64,000 nucleotides of DNA from Colwellia psychrerythraea. Lineage in GTDB: Bacteria; Pseudomonadota; Gammaproteobacteria; Enterobacterales; Alteromonadaceae. The position numbers and the translations under genes were made by a program. Location: the NCBI RefSeq assembly GCF_000764225.1, contig NZ_JQED01000037.1, forward strand, positions 1 through 64,000, written 5' to 3'. This document shows, piece after piece, positions 55,501 to 64,000 of this stretch; position 1 is the first letter of the stretch; every line of letters begins with the position of its first letter. The notes below the pieces were generated by a model. That model was given only the letters and a program-made list of their open reading frames with translations, did not search any database and had not been told where the DNA came from.

Positions 55501-55525
55501 ATTGTGAATTTATAATGAACAACAG

Positions 55526-55960
55526 CTAGTTCGTAGTCTTATGCAAACACTGAACTATCCACTGTTTCATTTGCATCTCATTTAACCCTCCTGAAATGCG
55601 GTCAACTTCTTTACCTTGTTTAAAAAAGACTATCGTAGGTAAACTACGAATATTCGCCTCGGCAGAAATTTGTTGAACTTGCTCAGTATTCACTTTAGCA
55701 AAAAGTATTGAAGGCGAAGATTGAGCTATTTTATTAAAGACGGGCGCCATACTCTGACATGGGCCACACCAACTGGCCCAAAAATCAACAATTACCGGTA
55801 ATTCATTTCGCTCTATAAAGGGGTAAAAAGTCTTGCTCGTTAATTCTGCTGGTTTTGGCGAGTAGACACTTTGTAGGCATTTACCACATTTACCTTTGTT
55901 AAAGTCTTTGTCCTTAGGAATACGATTGGTGGTAAAACAATTTGTGCAAACAATATTCAT
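55526..55960 (-). CDS. trxC: Thioredoxin 2
   Basis: A 144-aa protein when started at ATG 55960 (MNIVCTNCFTTNRIP), the TrxC length. The N-terminal zinc ribbon has two CxxC pairs (CTNC and CGKC), and the thioredoxin domain has VDFWASWCGPCQSMAPVF with the redox CGPC, plus the cis-Pro segment RSLPTIVFFKQGKEVDRI. Cytosolic disulfide reductase, in E. coli induced by OxyR. An OxyR site was not identified. Confidence 0.93.
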   Translation of the reverse strand: MNIVCTNCFTTNRIPKDKDFNKGKCGKCLQSVYSPKPAELTSKTFYPFIERNELPVIVDFWASWCGPCQSMAPVFNKIAQSSPSILFAKVNTEQVQQISAEANIRSLPTIVFFKQGKEVDRISGGLNEMQMKQWIVQCLHKTTN

Positions 55961-56163
55961 AACATTCCAACAAAGTATTTTTATTTTAGAGTTGGCTAAT
56001 ATTACCTGATTCACTTTTAACTGTTAATAACTATCTTAATCTTGTTATATGCCTGTCACTAAAACAGTAAAAGCTATATTAGCACTTTGTTCATTTACTT
56101 AATGTTTTTTGGTATATTGTATGCAATAATTGATTTGTTCAATATAACAATAATGAAAACACT

Positions 56164-58167
56164 ATGAATAAATTAACAATACTGCTTCTGACTTTCGCTA
56201 TATCTTCTGGTATTACAGCGTGTAGTTATAATGATAAGGGTGATACAGCTAATATAACTAAGCCTAAAATAGCTTCCAGAATTAACCCACTAGCTGCTCA
56301 AGTATTAGCAACTGAGGTAGATCAGTTGTGGAGCCAAAAGTTTGATCATTACCAGCGGGGGTTGCTCAAAGCGGTTGCTGATGAGATATCAAGGGAAGCA
56401 TTAAAAGGTGACTTAACTAATAACGCTCTAGAGAAGCTAAGCTTTTACCTTAGAATTTACAGTAGCTTCGGTAAAGATAAAGATTGGACCAAACAAACAG
56501 CCATATCTGTTAATACGGCATTAGTGAACTTACACAGCATGCCGGGTTTTTATGAGGTGAATCCTACAACAGCACGGTTACACGAAAACTACGCTGTTGC
56601 TTTATACCGATTATACTTTTTAACACCGTTACAACCCTATATTGAGGAGCAGGTTAAGCCGTTAAGTCAGTTAATTAGGCTTTATGCTTCGGCGGAATTA
56701 CCTGGCAAAACTACAGGTCATACTGAAATAGACAAAGCGGCAGATTATGCCTTGTGGGAAGTATTACGTGCGGGCGCCATTCTACCTTACGAAGCACGAA
56801 GAGAAAATACAGCTACATTTATCAATGCTGTACAAGGCAAAGGAGAACTCCAACAGGCACTAATCGACTTTATTACAGCTAAAAATAATACTGTACTTGG
56901 CGACGATTGGCCGAAACAACACGCTCTTTGGGCATTAGCACAGTATTATAATTTATATGAAAAACAATATTGGAATGAATATTATGAGCGTTCGGTAGAG
57001 GATCAAAACCGTTTAGATGACGACAAGTTTACCCTTAAGGCTCAAGATGAGATGAAAGCACTCGATAACAGTGTTTGGGCGGCGCTAAAGAATAATAAAG
57101 CTGCGTCAGTTGTGCAAAATAAAACCCTGTTTAGTGTGCCTTATGTGGTTAATACTTTTCGAGGTAAGTCTGAATGTGAAGAAAGTACGCTGCTTGGTCG
57201 TTGTATTTTACCGCCGGTAGAACAAGCACTTCCTATTAACTATGAGTGCTCTAGTCGGATCTATATTTTGGCCCAATCGATGTCTGTAAAACAACTAAGT
57301 GATTCTTGTCAGCAGTTAATTGCACAGGAAAATAATTTTCATGAAATATTAGCAACCAATAATATACCCGTTGCCAATGATTTTAATGACAAATTACGGG
57401 TTGTGATTTTTGATAACCACGCGGAGTATAATAAATTTGGACAGCTAACTTTTGACATTAATACAGATAATGGTGGAATGTATATTGAGGGGACGACACA
57501 AGATCCTAACAATATTGCGACTTTTTATTCATTTGAACATTTTTGGTTACGGCCAGAGTTCGCAGTTTGGAATTTAAATCATGAGTTTGTTCACTATTTA
57601 GATGGTCGCTTTGTTAAATATGATACCTTTAATCACTTTCCTAGTCATATGGTGTGGTGGTCTGAAGGACTCGCTGAGTACATTGCTAAGAAAAATAATA
57701 ATCCAAAAACATTCAAACTCGTTAACGAAATGGATCCTAAAGATTGGCCAAGCTTAGCTGATATTTTTAATACGGAATATAAAGATGGTACAGATAGAGT
57801 TTATCGTTGGGGATATTTAGCTGTTCGTTTTATGAATGAAAATCATCAAGATGATTATAGGAAAATGGCACACTACTTAAAAACAGACTTCTTTGAGGGT
57901 TATAAAAAACTTGTAGAGGAGTCAGGTAATAAGTATAGAGCAGAGTTCACCCAGTGGTTGGTTGAACATAGTGCTAACTATGTTGCCAGCGATCAAGAAA
58001 GTAACCCTCACAAACCACGGCAATTCTATCGTTATACCTATAAAGATTATTTGCAGCCAACACATCTAACGGAAGATAAGTTGCATATGCACTGGCAGTA
58101 TTGGCATGAAAATGCTTTAAAAAAGGTAGATCATAAGGTAGTTAATGAAATTAATACCATTAGATAA
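56164..58167 (+). CDS. M9 family collagenase-like lipoprotein
   Basis: A 667-aa protein with lipoprotein signal (lipobox ITACS). The N-terminal activator-like helical region spans about 40-330; the peptidase part has LNHEFVHYLDGRFVKYDTF (HExxH with zinc His) and MVWWSEGLAEYIAKK (third ligand Glu) near residues 475-510, as in Vibrio collagenases. The start of the subdomain reads FYSFEHFWLRPEFAVWNL. No PKD or PPC domain is present, so it is a minimal M9. Collagen is not proven as substrate; a cell-bound gelatinase-like role is inferred. Confidence 0.85.
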   Translation: MNKLTILLLTFAISSGITACSYNDKGDTANITKPKIASRINPLAAQVLATEVDQLWSQKFDHYQRGLLKAVADEISREALKGDLTNNALEKLSFYLRIYSSFGKDKDWTKQTAISVNTALVNLHSMPGFYEVNPTTARLHENYAVALYRLYFLTPLQPYIEEQVKPLSQLIRLYASAELPGKTTGHTEIDKAADYALWEVLRAGAILPYEARRENTATFINAVQGKGELQQALIDFITAKNNTVLGDDWPKQHALWALAQYYNLYEKQYWNEYYERSVEDQNRLDDDKFTLKAQDEMKALDNSVWAALKNNKAASVVQNKTLFSVPYVVNTFRGKSECEESTLLGRCILPPVEQALPINYECSSRIYILAQSMSVKQLSDSCQQLIAQENNFHEILATNNIPVANDFNDKLRVVIFDNHAEYNKFGQLTFDINTDNGGMYIEGTTQDPNNIATFYSFEHFWLRPEFAVWNLNHEFVHYLDGRFVKYDTFNHFPSHMVWWSEGLAEYIAKKNNNPKTFKLVNEMDPKDWPSLADIFNTEYKDGTDRVYRWGYLAVRFMNENHQDDYRKMAHYLKTDFFEGYKKLVEESGNKYRAEFTQWLVEHSANYVASDQESNPHKPRQFYRYTYKDYLQPTHLTEDKLHMHWQYWHENALKKVDHKVVNEINTIR

Positions 58168-58490
58168 GGCATTGCTGCATTAGATATATTTTATTTTTAA
58201 CATGGTAGTTGACTTAATTATAAAGCCTCACTTTTCAGTGGCGTTTTATAATGGCTGACAATACTTACATCAACATAATTATCATACTGATTAAGTGTCA
58301 GTACAATTTACCTCCTAAATTGCAATATTTATGTTGCAAAATGAAAATGAAATGACCTTTTCTCATTCGGATAATTAAAAGCATCGATAAATCAACGATT
58401 AAACTATCCTAAACTTTGGCATCTTTAATGCAAAAAAAACTAATAGCAATGCAAAAGTGCGGAGCCGTTGAATAAATTGAGGGTAGTCTT
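58168..58490. other. Intergenic region, hairpin only
   Basis: About 320 bp. A weak stem around 58222-58250 (TATAAAGCC ... GGCGTTTTATA) may end the collagenase-like transcript. Nothing else is supported. Confidence 0.4.
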
Positions 58491-58676
58491 ATGTTAAATA
58501 ATTGTAATATGAGTAATAGACGAATGATCATGTCAGCAGAAATGCTGGATGCTTACCAACAAGATGCAAAGGAAAGCGGTAAAAATAGTGAGCAGGTTAC
58601 TCAGCGAAACCAACAAAAGTCTGATGCTTTATATGAGCATGATGATAATCCTATTTATGAACTAGGGTATAACTAA
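58491..58676 (+). CDS. Hypothetical protein, 61 aa
   Basis: Small polar protein (MLNNCNMSNRRMIMSAEMLD) rich in Gln, Asn and Asp, without signal peptide or membrane helix. GAGGGTAG about 10 nt upstream of ATG 58491 supports translation; ATG 58509 is an alternative. No family recognised. Confidence 0.5.
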   Translation: MLNNCNMSNRRMIMSAEMLDAYQQDAKESGKNSEQVTQRNQQKSDALYEHDDNPIYELGYN

Positions 58677-59209
58677 ATAATGGATAAACTATTACGGTCT
58701 TTACTATAAAGAAACTTTGCTTTTTAGTTATTTCTACTATGATGAAGCAGGATTTTATTTTTGAACGATGAGTATTATTCGCCAACACCATATACTAATA
58801 AATTACTCATCTATATATCTTTAATAATTTACCTTTGCATCATAGCGTTTAACTAAGTGGTGTTTTTGTGGGTGTCGGGCGCACTGGTTTCATGTTGCAT
58901 TCTTGCTATTTGGGTATGTGAATAAGGTGGCGTGGTAACCTTGATAGGTAACCTTGTTGGTGAGCAATCTTTAACAAGGAAAGCTACTCAGAAAAATGTC
59001 GAAGGATAAGTTACGCAGGGAGAGGTGACGTTATTACTTTTGCCCGGATAATAATTTACCTCTTCGACTAATGTTATATCTCTGAGTTTTGTCATTTTTG
59101 TTAAGTGTTCAAAAATTACCTTGGTTGGTAATACTCTTATTTTACATCAATATATAATTGGAATAGTTAGGTTATTATAGCCATTAAATTATATTAATTT
59201 GATGAGTAA
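58677..59209. other. Intergenic region with short repeats
   Basis: About 530 bp without a supported gene. GGTAACCTTG occurs twice in tandem (58934-58943, 58947-58956) and ATTACC/GGTAAT form an inverted pair (59115-59131). Possible binding sites, no assignment. Confidence 0.4.
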
Positions 59210-59221
59210 TTGGTGGGTATT

Positions 59222-59926
59222 GTGACAGAATCTTCGAGCGTATTGCGGTTATCGAATGAAAAAATGGTAAGTTTCGGTTTAGTATTTTTTGCAAGTTTAG
59301 CCATATTTTTTATCTCGCAAGTTATCCAATTTTACCTCGGTGAGTATGATCTGACCACCATGTATATATCTTTTTGTGCAGGCTTTATTTTATTCATTCC
59401 TTTGGTAAGTCTTGTTTTACATCCCTTGTTAATTAACAAAGAAGGCAAAAGTGATACCTTTCACTTTAGTTCATTATTTGCCAATATTGGCTTAGTTTGC
59501 GTAGTTCAATTTTTATGCTTTCTTATTTGGATGACAGATGCCATTGCTCTGTATAGTTTATATGTCGATCAAAACTCATTTCTTGCTAAAGTTTTTGATA
59601 TTCAAACACAAGCAAGGGGAGATATGACGTTTGAATTCTATGTATTTAACTTTGTTCTCGCTTGGCTATTTTCACTTTTATCTATGGTTGTCGGTGTATT
59701 ACCTTGCCTGATTGCTCGCTTAGACAATCGTGGTGTAGTAGGAGACTTCGTCGCTTCTTTTGCTTTTTTTAAAGCACATAAGGGATTGATGTGTCTATAT
59801 GCATTGATCATTGCTAGCTCAGTGTTATTAACCTTATTATATGCAAAATATTTATTCTTAATCTTGTTTCCTGTTAGTTTAATTTGGGTCTTTATTCAGT
59901 TAAATAATAAGTATTTACAGGCATAA
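59222..59926 (+). CDS. Hypothetical multi-pass membrane protein
   Basis: About 234 aa from GTG 59222 (GGTGGG upstream); a TTG at 59210 gives four more residues. Six hydrophobic helices are visible (FGLVFFASLAIFFISQVI, MYISFCAGFILFIPLVSLVL, ANIGLVCVVQFLCFLIWM, FNFVLAWLFSLLSMVVGVLP, GLMCLYALIIASSVLLTLLY, FLILFPVSLIWVFIQL). Inner-membrane location inferred; no motif pointing to a function. Confidence 0.6.
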   Translation: MTESSSVLRLSNEKMVSFGLVFFASLAIFFISQVIQFYLGEYDLTTMYISFCAGFILFIPLVSLVLHPLLINKEGKSDTFHFSSLFANIGLVCVVQFLCFLIWMTDAIALYSLYVDQNSFLAKVFDIQTQARGDMTFEFYVFNFVLAWLFSLLSMVVGVLPCLIARLDNRGVVGDFVASFAFFKAHKGLMCLYALIIASSVLLTLLYAKYLFLILFPVSLIWVFIQLNNKYLQA

Positions 59927-59973
59927 GTACTAACCGATATGTTGTTTAGTTGAAATCATGCTTTAATTGACTG

Positions 59974-60279
59974 TTATTGGCCGTGTTTTTTTCTATAAGC
60001 AAAGGCTTTTTCACAAGCGGGTAACTCATAAAAAAGTGGTGCGCCATTAATTCTGTTCCCGTTATAATCCTTTGCTTCATTTTTACAAACCGTTTCACTT
60101 TTTTTAAACTTATGAATACACTCTTGGAAAATTTCCTGTCTTCTGGGCTCAAGCGCAACTTCTCTTGCGGCCTCACATGCTCGATCTAACTTGACTTGTT
60201 TCCCTTCACTCGCATATGAAGTTGAAATTAAGTTGGTGATAATAAGTACGGTAACAAAACGATATAGATTACTTGGCAT
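59974..60279 (-). CDS. Exported small cysteine-containing hypothetical protein
   Basis: A 101-aa protein with a signal peptide (MPSNLYRFVTVLIITNLIST, cleavage near SYA-SEG). The mature part has four Cys (RACEAAR, FQECIHK, ETVCKNE, LPACEKA), enough for two disulfides, and is basic. Pattern of Cys spaced in helices resembles small periplasmic helical hairpins, but I assign no family. AAGGAATTC upstream of ATG 60279. Confidence 0.65.
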   Translation of the reverse strand: MPSNLYRFVTVLIITNLISTSYASEGKQVKLDRACEAAREVALEPRRQEIFQECIHKFKKSETVCKNEAKDYNGNRINGAPLFYELPACEKAFAYRKKHGQ

Positions 60280-60482
60280 ATTGAATTCCTTGTAATAATT
60301 TTGAGGCCTGAGTTATTGTTGTTCAATAAAACCACTAAGTCTACTATTAAAATTGTAATAAAGTTGTAATAAAGGTGAGTAAAAATTGGTTTTTTGGCAA
60401 AGGCTTATCTACAGTTATTAATAGCACCACTTAGGTTTTCTTTGAGCATGAGAAACTAAATAAATTTTAGTTAAGGGTTAAA

Positions 60483-60917
60483 ATGGAATCATTAAAAATA
60501 CAAGAATATATGAATCACTACCCAGTAACTTTTACCGAGACTATGTCTGTAGAAGAGGCCACAATACGTTTCTTAAAAACGAAGCAAATTGGCGGTCCGG
60601 TGGTTGACCAAAATTATAAGGTACTTGGTTTTATCTCAGAAGGGGACGTTTTAGAGAAAATGCTTGAAACTATTTATTTCAATGAAAATGTTGCGATTAT
60701 CAAAGATATTATGAGCAAGCAAGTACTTTCAGTGAAGCCTTATGACAGCATTATTGAGCTGGGACAATCCATGCGAAAGAATAAGCCCAAAGTGTACCCT
60801 GTGATTGATGATGATGGTAATTTACTCGGTACTATCGCTCGTAATGAAGTTTTACAAGCCTGTTATAAACACGGTAAAGCAAGGAGCTCTATTGAGAAGG
60901 AGCATGCTTCGGTGTGA
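60483..60917 (+). CDS. CBS-domain pair protein
   Basis: A 144-aa cytoplasmic protein made almost entirely of two CBS domains: residues 5-60 (IQEYMNHYPVTFTETMSVEE, GGPVVDQNYKVLGFISEGDV) and 70-130 (IMSKQVLSVKPYDSIIELGQ, VYPVIDDDGNLLGTIARNEV). Such stand-alone pairs bind adenosine nucleotides and modulate other enzymes. Own terminator; partner not evident. Confidence 0.85.
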   Translation: MESLKIQEYMNHYPVTFTETMSVEEATIRFLKTKQIGGPVVDQNYKVLGFISEGDVLEKMLETIYFNENVAIIKDIMSKQVLSVKPYDSIIELGQSMRKNKPKVYPVIDDDGNLLGTIARNEVLQACYKHGKARSSIEKEHASV

Positions 60918-60961
60918 CTAACTTGTCGCTAATGGTTTTATAATTGTTGTACTATCTTCTT

Positions 60962-60985
60962 AAAGGAGCAGAAATGCTCCTTTTG
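60962..60985 (+). terminator. Terminator of the CBS gene
   Basis: AAAGGAGCA, GAAA loop, TGCTCCTTTT. Confidence 0.85.
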
Positions 60986-61260
60986 TGTACCTGAAAGACT
61001 AGATAGTCATGAGCAATCAATATGTCTTTATTAGCGGGTTGGAGCGCTACTACCATGGGTATTGCAAAACGATATACCTTGTTAAATATTAAAATCCTAG
61101 AATAATTATGCTTGAATTATTTACTGGGCTAAAGTCATGTAAATCTCCACTAAAATACTGCACTTTGAATACTAACAGGTATATATATAATGTGTAACTT
61201 GCTGCCATTTAAAGCGTATTACTGTTAAAATATTTTTTTTGATTTTTATCCGAGTTTGTT
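60986..61260. other. Intergenic region before hrpA
   Basis: AT-rich; probably contains the hrpA promoter, but no clear boxes. No gene supported. Confidence 0.4.
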
Positions 61261-64000
61261 TTGTCTGTTTCGATTGATTCCGCTATTACTTCATTTTCCC
61301 ATTTACAAAAACTTTTTGAATTATTGCCGCAAGCAAAAAAGAGTGATGTGCCACGCTTTAAAAAAAGGTTGATGAACCTTAAAAAAGCGATAACGAAAGA
61401 AGCAGGGCAAAAGTCAGCTTCAGAATTAGCAGCCTTGCCATTATCAGCCAAACAATTAAAGCAGGTTGAACTATTAGAGCAACTTATTCTCAAATCTATC
61501 CAAGATAAACAGCAAAAAATTAGCAGCTTACCAAAAATAACATACCCTGAAGGCTTACCTATTTCAGAAAGTACTGCGCAGATTTCAGCAGCTATTGAAG
61601 CTAATCAAGTGGTTATTATTGCAGGAGAAACAGGCTCAGGTAAAACCACACAAATTCCTAAAATTTGTCTTGAACTTGGTCGAGGTGTTGATGGGCTTAT
61701 TGGTCACACTCAACCAAGACGTATCGCCGCAAGAACAGTTGCTAATCGCATCGCAGAAGAGTTGGGTACTAAATTAGGCGAACAAGTAGGTTATAAAGTA
61801 CGTTTTAATGATCAAGTCAGTGAACAAAGTTATATCAAATTGATGACTGATGGTATTTTGCTGGCGGAAATGCAAAGAGATAGGTTACTGCTTAAGTACG
61901 ATACTATCATTATCGATGAAGCGCATGAGCGTAGTTTAAATATTGACTTTATTTTAGGTTATTTAAAGCAAATTTTAGTAAAGCGACCCGATCTTAAACT
62001 AATTATTACGTCAGCGACAATTGACCCCCAACGCTTTGCAAAACACTTTGCGACTAGAAACGGCGTACCTGCACCGATTATTGAAGTCTCGGGCAGAACA
62101 TTCCCTGTTGAAATGCGTTATCGACCGCTAAATGACCGTACGATGAATGATGATGATGACCAATCATCGCAAGAGATTGATATTATCAGTGGTATATTGT
62201 CAGCAGTGGACGAGTTAAGTGATTGTGGTAATGGTGATATTCTTATTTTTCTTAATGGTGAACGTGAAATACGTGATACAGCCGCTGCGTTGAACAAGGC
62301 CAATTTACGGCACACTAATATCTTACCTTTATATGCACGCTTAACCGTTAGTGAACAAAATCAAATATTCAAACCTCATAGTGGCCGTAATATTGTATTA
62401 GCCACTAACGTTGCGGAAACAAGTTTAACCGTGCCTGGAATTAAATATGTCATTGATCCAGGTACGGCACGTATTTCACGTTATAGTTACCGAACAAAAG
62501 TGCAACGTTTACCTATTGAACCCGTTTCACAGGCGAGTGCTAATCAACGTTCTGGTCGATGTGGGCGTGTTTCTGAAGGTATTTGTATTCGCTTATATTC
62601 AGAAGATGATTATAAAAGTCGCGCAGAATTTACCGACCCAGAAATATTACGTACTAATTTAGCAACAGTCATATTGCAAATGCATGCACTGGATTTAGGT
62701 AATATTGCTAATTTCCCCTTTGTTGAAGCACCTGATAATAGAAATATCACCGATGGTGTTCGTTTATTAGAAGAAATTGCTGCGGTTGAAAGCATAGATA
62801 CTCCTAAGAAGGCAAACAGAAATACCCCTAAAGGCCAACGAACAAGTTCATCAACTCAATTGACAAAATCAGGTCGTTTATTAGCTAAATTTCCAATTGA
62901 TCCACGTTTAGCCAAAATGGTTATTAGTGCGATTGAGTTTGGTTGTATTGAGCAAATTTTGATTATCGTGAGTGCGTTAAGTATTCAAGACCCACGTGAA
63001 AGGCCACACGAAAAACAACAACTTAGTGATGAGAAACACAGTCGATTTAAAAATAAGTCATCTGACTTTATAAGTCTGCTTAATCTCTGGCAGTATATTA
63101 ACGAGCAGAAAAAAGACTTAACACAAAACCAATTTAGAAAGCTGTGTCAACGCGAGTTTCTGTCTTATGTTCGTTTACGTGAATGGCAAGATATTTTCAG
63201 TCAATTAAAGTTGACGCTAAAAGAACAAAACATAGCATTGACATCGATTGATTATCAATTTTCTATGGCAAATGTTCAACAAGGTCAAGAAGCCGTAGAC
63301 AAAGCAAAAGAGACGGAGCAAGAATCAGCGCTAGTACCTGTACATCAAGCACTGTTATCAGGCTTGCTTAGTCATATAGGTCAACAAGATGAAAACCGCG
63401 AATATAAAGGCGCGCGCGGTATGAAATTCTTTATCTTCCCAGGCTCAGCCTTAGCTAAAAAATCACCTAAATGGTTAATGTCTGCTGAATTGGTTGAAAC
63501 AAGCCGGCTATTTGCGCGGATGAACGCTAAGATTGACCCATTATGGCTCGAACCGCTTGCCCAGCACTTGGTTAAGCGAAACTACAGTGAACCGCATTGG
63601 GAGAAAAAACAAGGCGCTGTCATGGCCTTTGAACACGTGACTTTATATGGTTTAAGCATTGTTAGTAAACGTAAAATCAATTTTAAGGCAATAGAGCCTG
63701 CGACCTGTAGAGAAATCTTTATTCGTGAAGCATTAGTCAATGGTGACTGTGTTATTAAAGAAAAATTCTTAAGTAAAAATCAGCAATTGGTAGAAAGTAT
63801 CGAAGAGCTTGAACAAAAGGCTCGTCGTAGAGATTTTCTCATTGATGAACAGCACTTAGTTGATTTTTACAGTAACAAAATTCCTGAGACCGTAAGTTGT
63901 CAACGTAGCTTTCTTGCCTGGTGGAAAAAAGCTAAGCGAGAGAATGCACAATTATTAGATTTTAGTAAAGCTTTCTTGTTGAATGAATCGTCGAATGAGT
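61261..64000 (+). CDS. hrpA: ATP-dependent RNA helicase HrpA (3' end beyond window)
   Basis: An open frame of 913 codons runs to the right edge with no stop; E. coli HrpA has about 1300 aa, so roughly 400 residues are missing. The only start codon available after the upstream in-frame stop (61240) is TTG 61261, so the start is provisional. Motifs: GETGSGKTTQIPKIC (Walker A), TQPRR, DEAHERSLN (motif II), SATIDPQRF, LATNVAETSLTVPG, and QRSGRCGRVSEG (motif VI), i.e. the DEAH-box helicase core, followed by the winged-helix/ratchet and C-terminal OB region (EAPDNRNITDGVRLLEE). HrpA acts on mRNA and stalled ribosomes. Confidence 0.95.
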   Translation, partial: MSVSIDSAITSFSHLQKLFELLPQAKKSDVPRFKKRLMNLKKAITKEAGQKSASELAALPLSAKQLKQVELLEQLILKSIQDKQQKISSLPKITYPEGLPISESTAQISAAIEANQVVIIAGETGSGKTTQIPKICLELGRGVDGLIGHTQPRRIAARTVANRIAEELGTKLGEQVGYKVRFNDQVSEQSYIKLMTDGILLAEMQRDRLLLKYDTIIIDEAHERSLNIDFILGYLKQILVKRPDLKLIITSATIDPQRFAKHFATRNGVPAPIIEVSGRTFPVEMRYRPLNDRTMNDDDDQSSQEIDIISGILSAVDELSDCGNGDILIFLNGEREIRDTAAALNKANLRHTNILPLYARLTVSEQNQIFKPHSGRNIVLATNVAETSLTVPGIKYVIDPGTARISRYSYRTKVQRLPIEPVSQASANQRSGRCGRVSEGICIRLYSEDDYKSRAEFTDPEILRTNLATVILQMHALDLGNIANFPFVEAPDNRNITDGVRLLEEIAAVESIDTPKKANRNTPKGQRTSSSTQLTKSGRLLAKFPIDPRLAKMVISAIEFGCIEQILIIVSALSIQDPRERPHEKQQLSDEKHSRFKNKSSDFISLLNLWQYINEQKKDLTQNQFRKLCQREFLSYVRLREWQDIFSQLKLTLKEQNIALTSIDYQFSMANVQQGQEAVDKAKETEQESALVPVHQALLSGLLSHIGQQDENREYKGARGMKFFIFPGSALAKKSPKWLMSAELVETSRLFARMNAKIDPLWLEPLAQHLVKRNYSEPHWEKKQGAVMAFEHVTLYGLSIVSKRKINFKAIEPATCREIFIREALVNGDCVIKEKFLSKNQQLVESIEELEQKARRRDFLIDEQHLVDFYSNKIPETVSCQRSFLAWWKKAKRENAQLLDFSKAFLLNESSNE

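Noticed and set aside
58391..58480. c-di-GMP (GEMM) riboswitch before the 61-aa gene
   Set aside because: GCAAAA and GGAGCC fragments occur, but the conserved GEMM core and its tetraloop receptor arrangement are not present.

Overview
The window is AT-rich gammaproteobacterial chromosome. Gene order (rsxABCDGE-nth; rimP-nusA-infB-rbfA-truB-rpsO-pnp-nlpI; gltA divergent from sdhCDAB-sucABCD; csdA/csdE-tcdA), many lipoproteins and secreted peptidases, and low GC with cold-marine character point to Alteromonadales, most likely Colwellia or a close relative. The genus is an inference from protein resemblance; no database was searched. No rRNA, tRNA or CRISPR array was found.

Layout. 0-1.9 kb: remnant of a chromosomal integron. 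It holds an IS3-like element end interrupting an attC-like site, one lipoprotein gene oriented as a cassette, a perfect LexA-type box, and an integron-integrase gene broken by one in-frame TAA. 1.9-9.3 kb: DUF885 lipoprotein, GNAT, M28 peptidase with yaeQ, a class V aminotransferase, glyoxalase I and a small exported protein. 9.3-16.3 kb: nth and the Rsx/Rnf electron-transport complex, one minus-strand unit. 16.5-18.4 kb: a CsrD-like degenerate GGDEF/EAL protein. 18.4-29.3 kb: translation and RNA-metabolism cluster, preceded by a leader with a promoter and mutually exclusive hairpins. 29.3-31.3 kb: a HExxH metallopeptidase-like protein and an unknown gene. 31.5-34.0 kb: a cysteine desulfurase-SufE fusion next to tcdA. 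34.3-46.3 kb: TCA-cycle block with gltA opposite sdhCDAB-sucABCD; SucB carries two lipoyl domains. 46.2-50.4 kb: accessory segment bounded on its left by a duplicated sucD 3' end, with a repeat-containing lipoprotein, a phage-antirepressor-like gene and about 950 bp of non-coding DNA packed with hairpins and interspersed repeats. 50.4-61 kb: variable envelope genes (CPBP protease, a 55-aa protein on the minus strand, a binding-protein-like protein, a large lipoprotein, M9 collagenase-like lipoprotein), trxC, a CBS protein. 61.26 kb to the edge: hrpA, truncated by the window end.

How the genes work together. The sdh-suc block and gltA supply citrate synthase, 2-oxoglutarate dehydrogenase E1/E2, succinyl-CoA synthetase and succinate dehydrogenase. 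The rimP-to-nlpI cluster couples ribosome maturation, transcription elongation, initiation, tRNA modification and RNA decay. Rsx with Nth is the classic redox/SoxR-reset and base-excision neighbourhood. The most unusual places are the decayed SOS-linked integron at the left edge, the sucD-tail duplication with its cargo and repeat-rich neighbour, the attenuator-like leaders before rimP and sdhC, and the CsdA-CsdE fusion.
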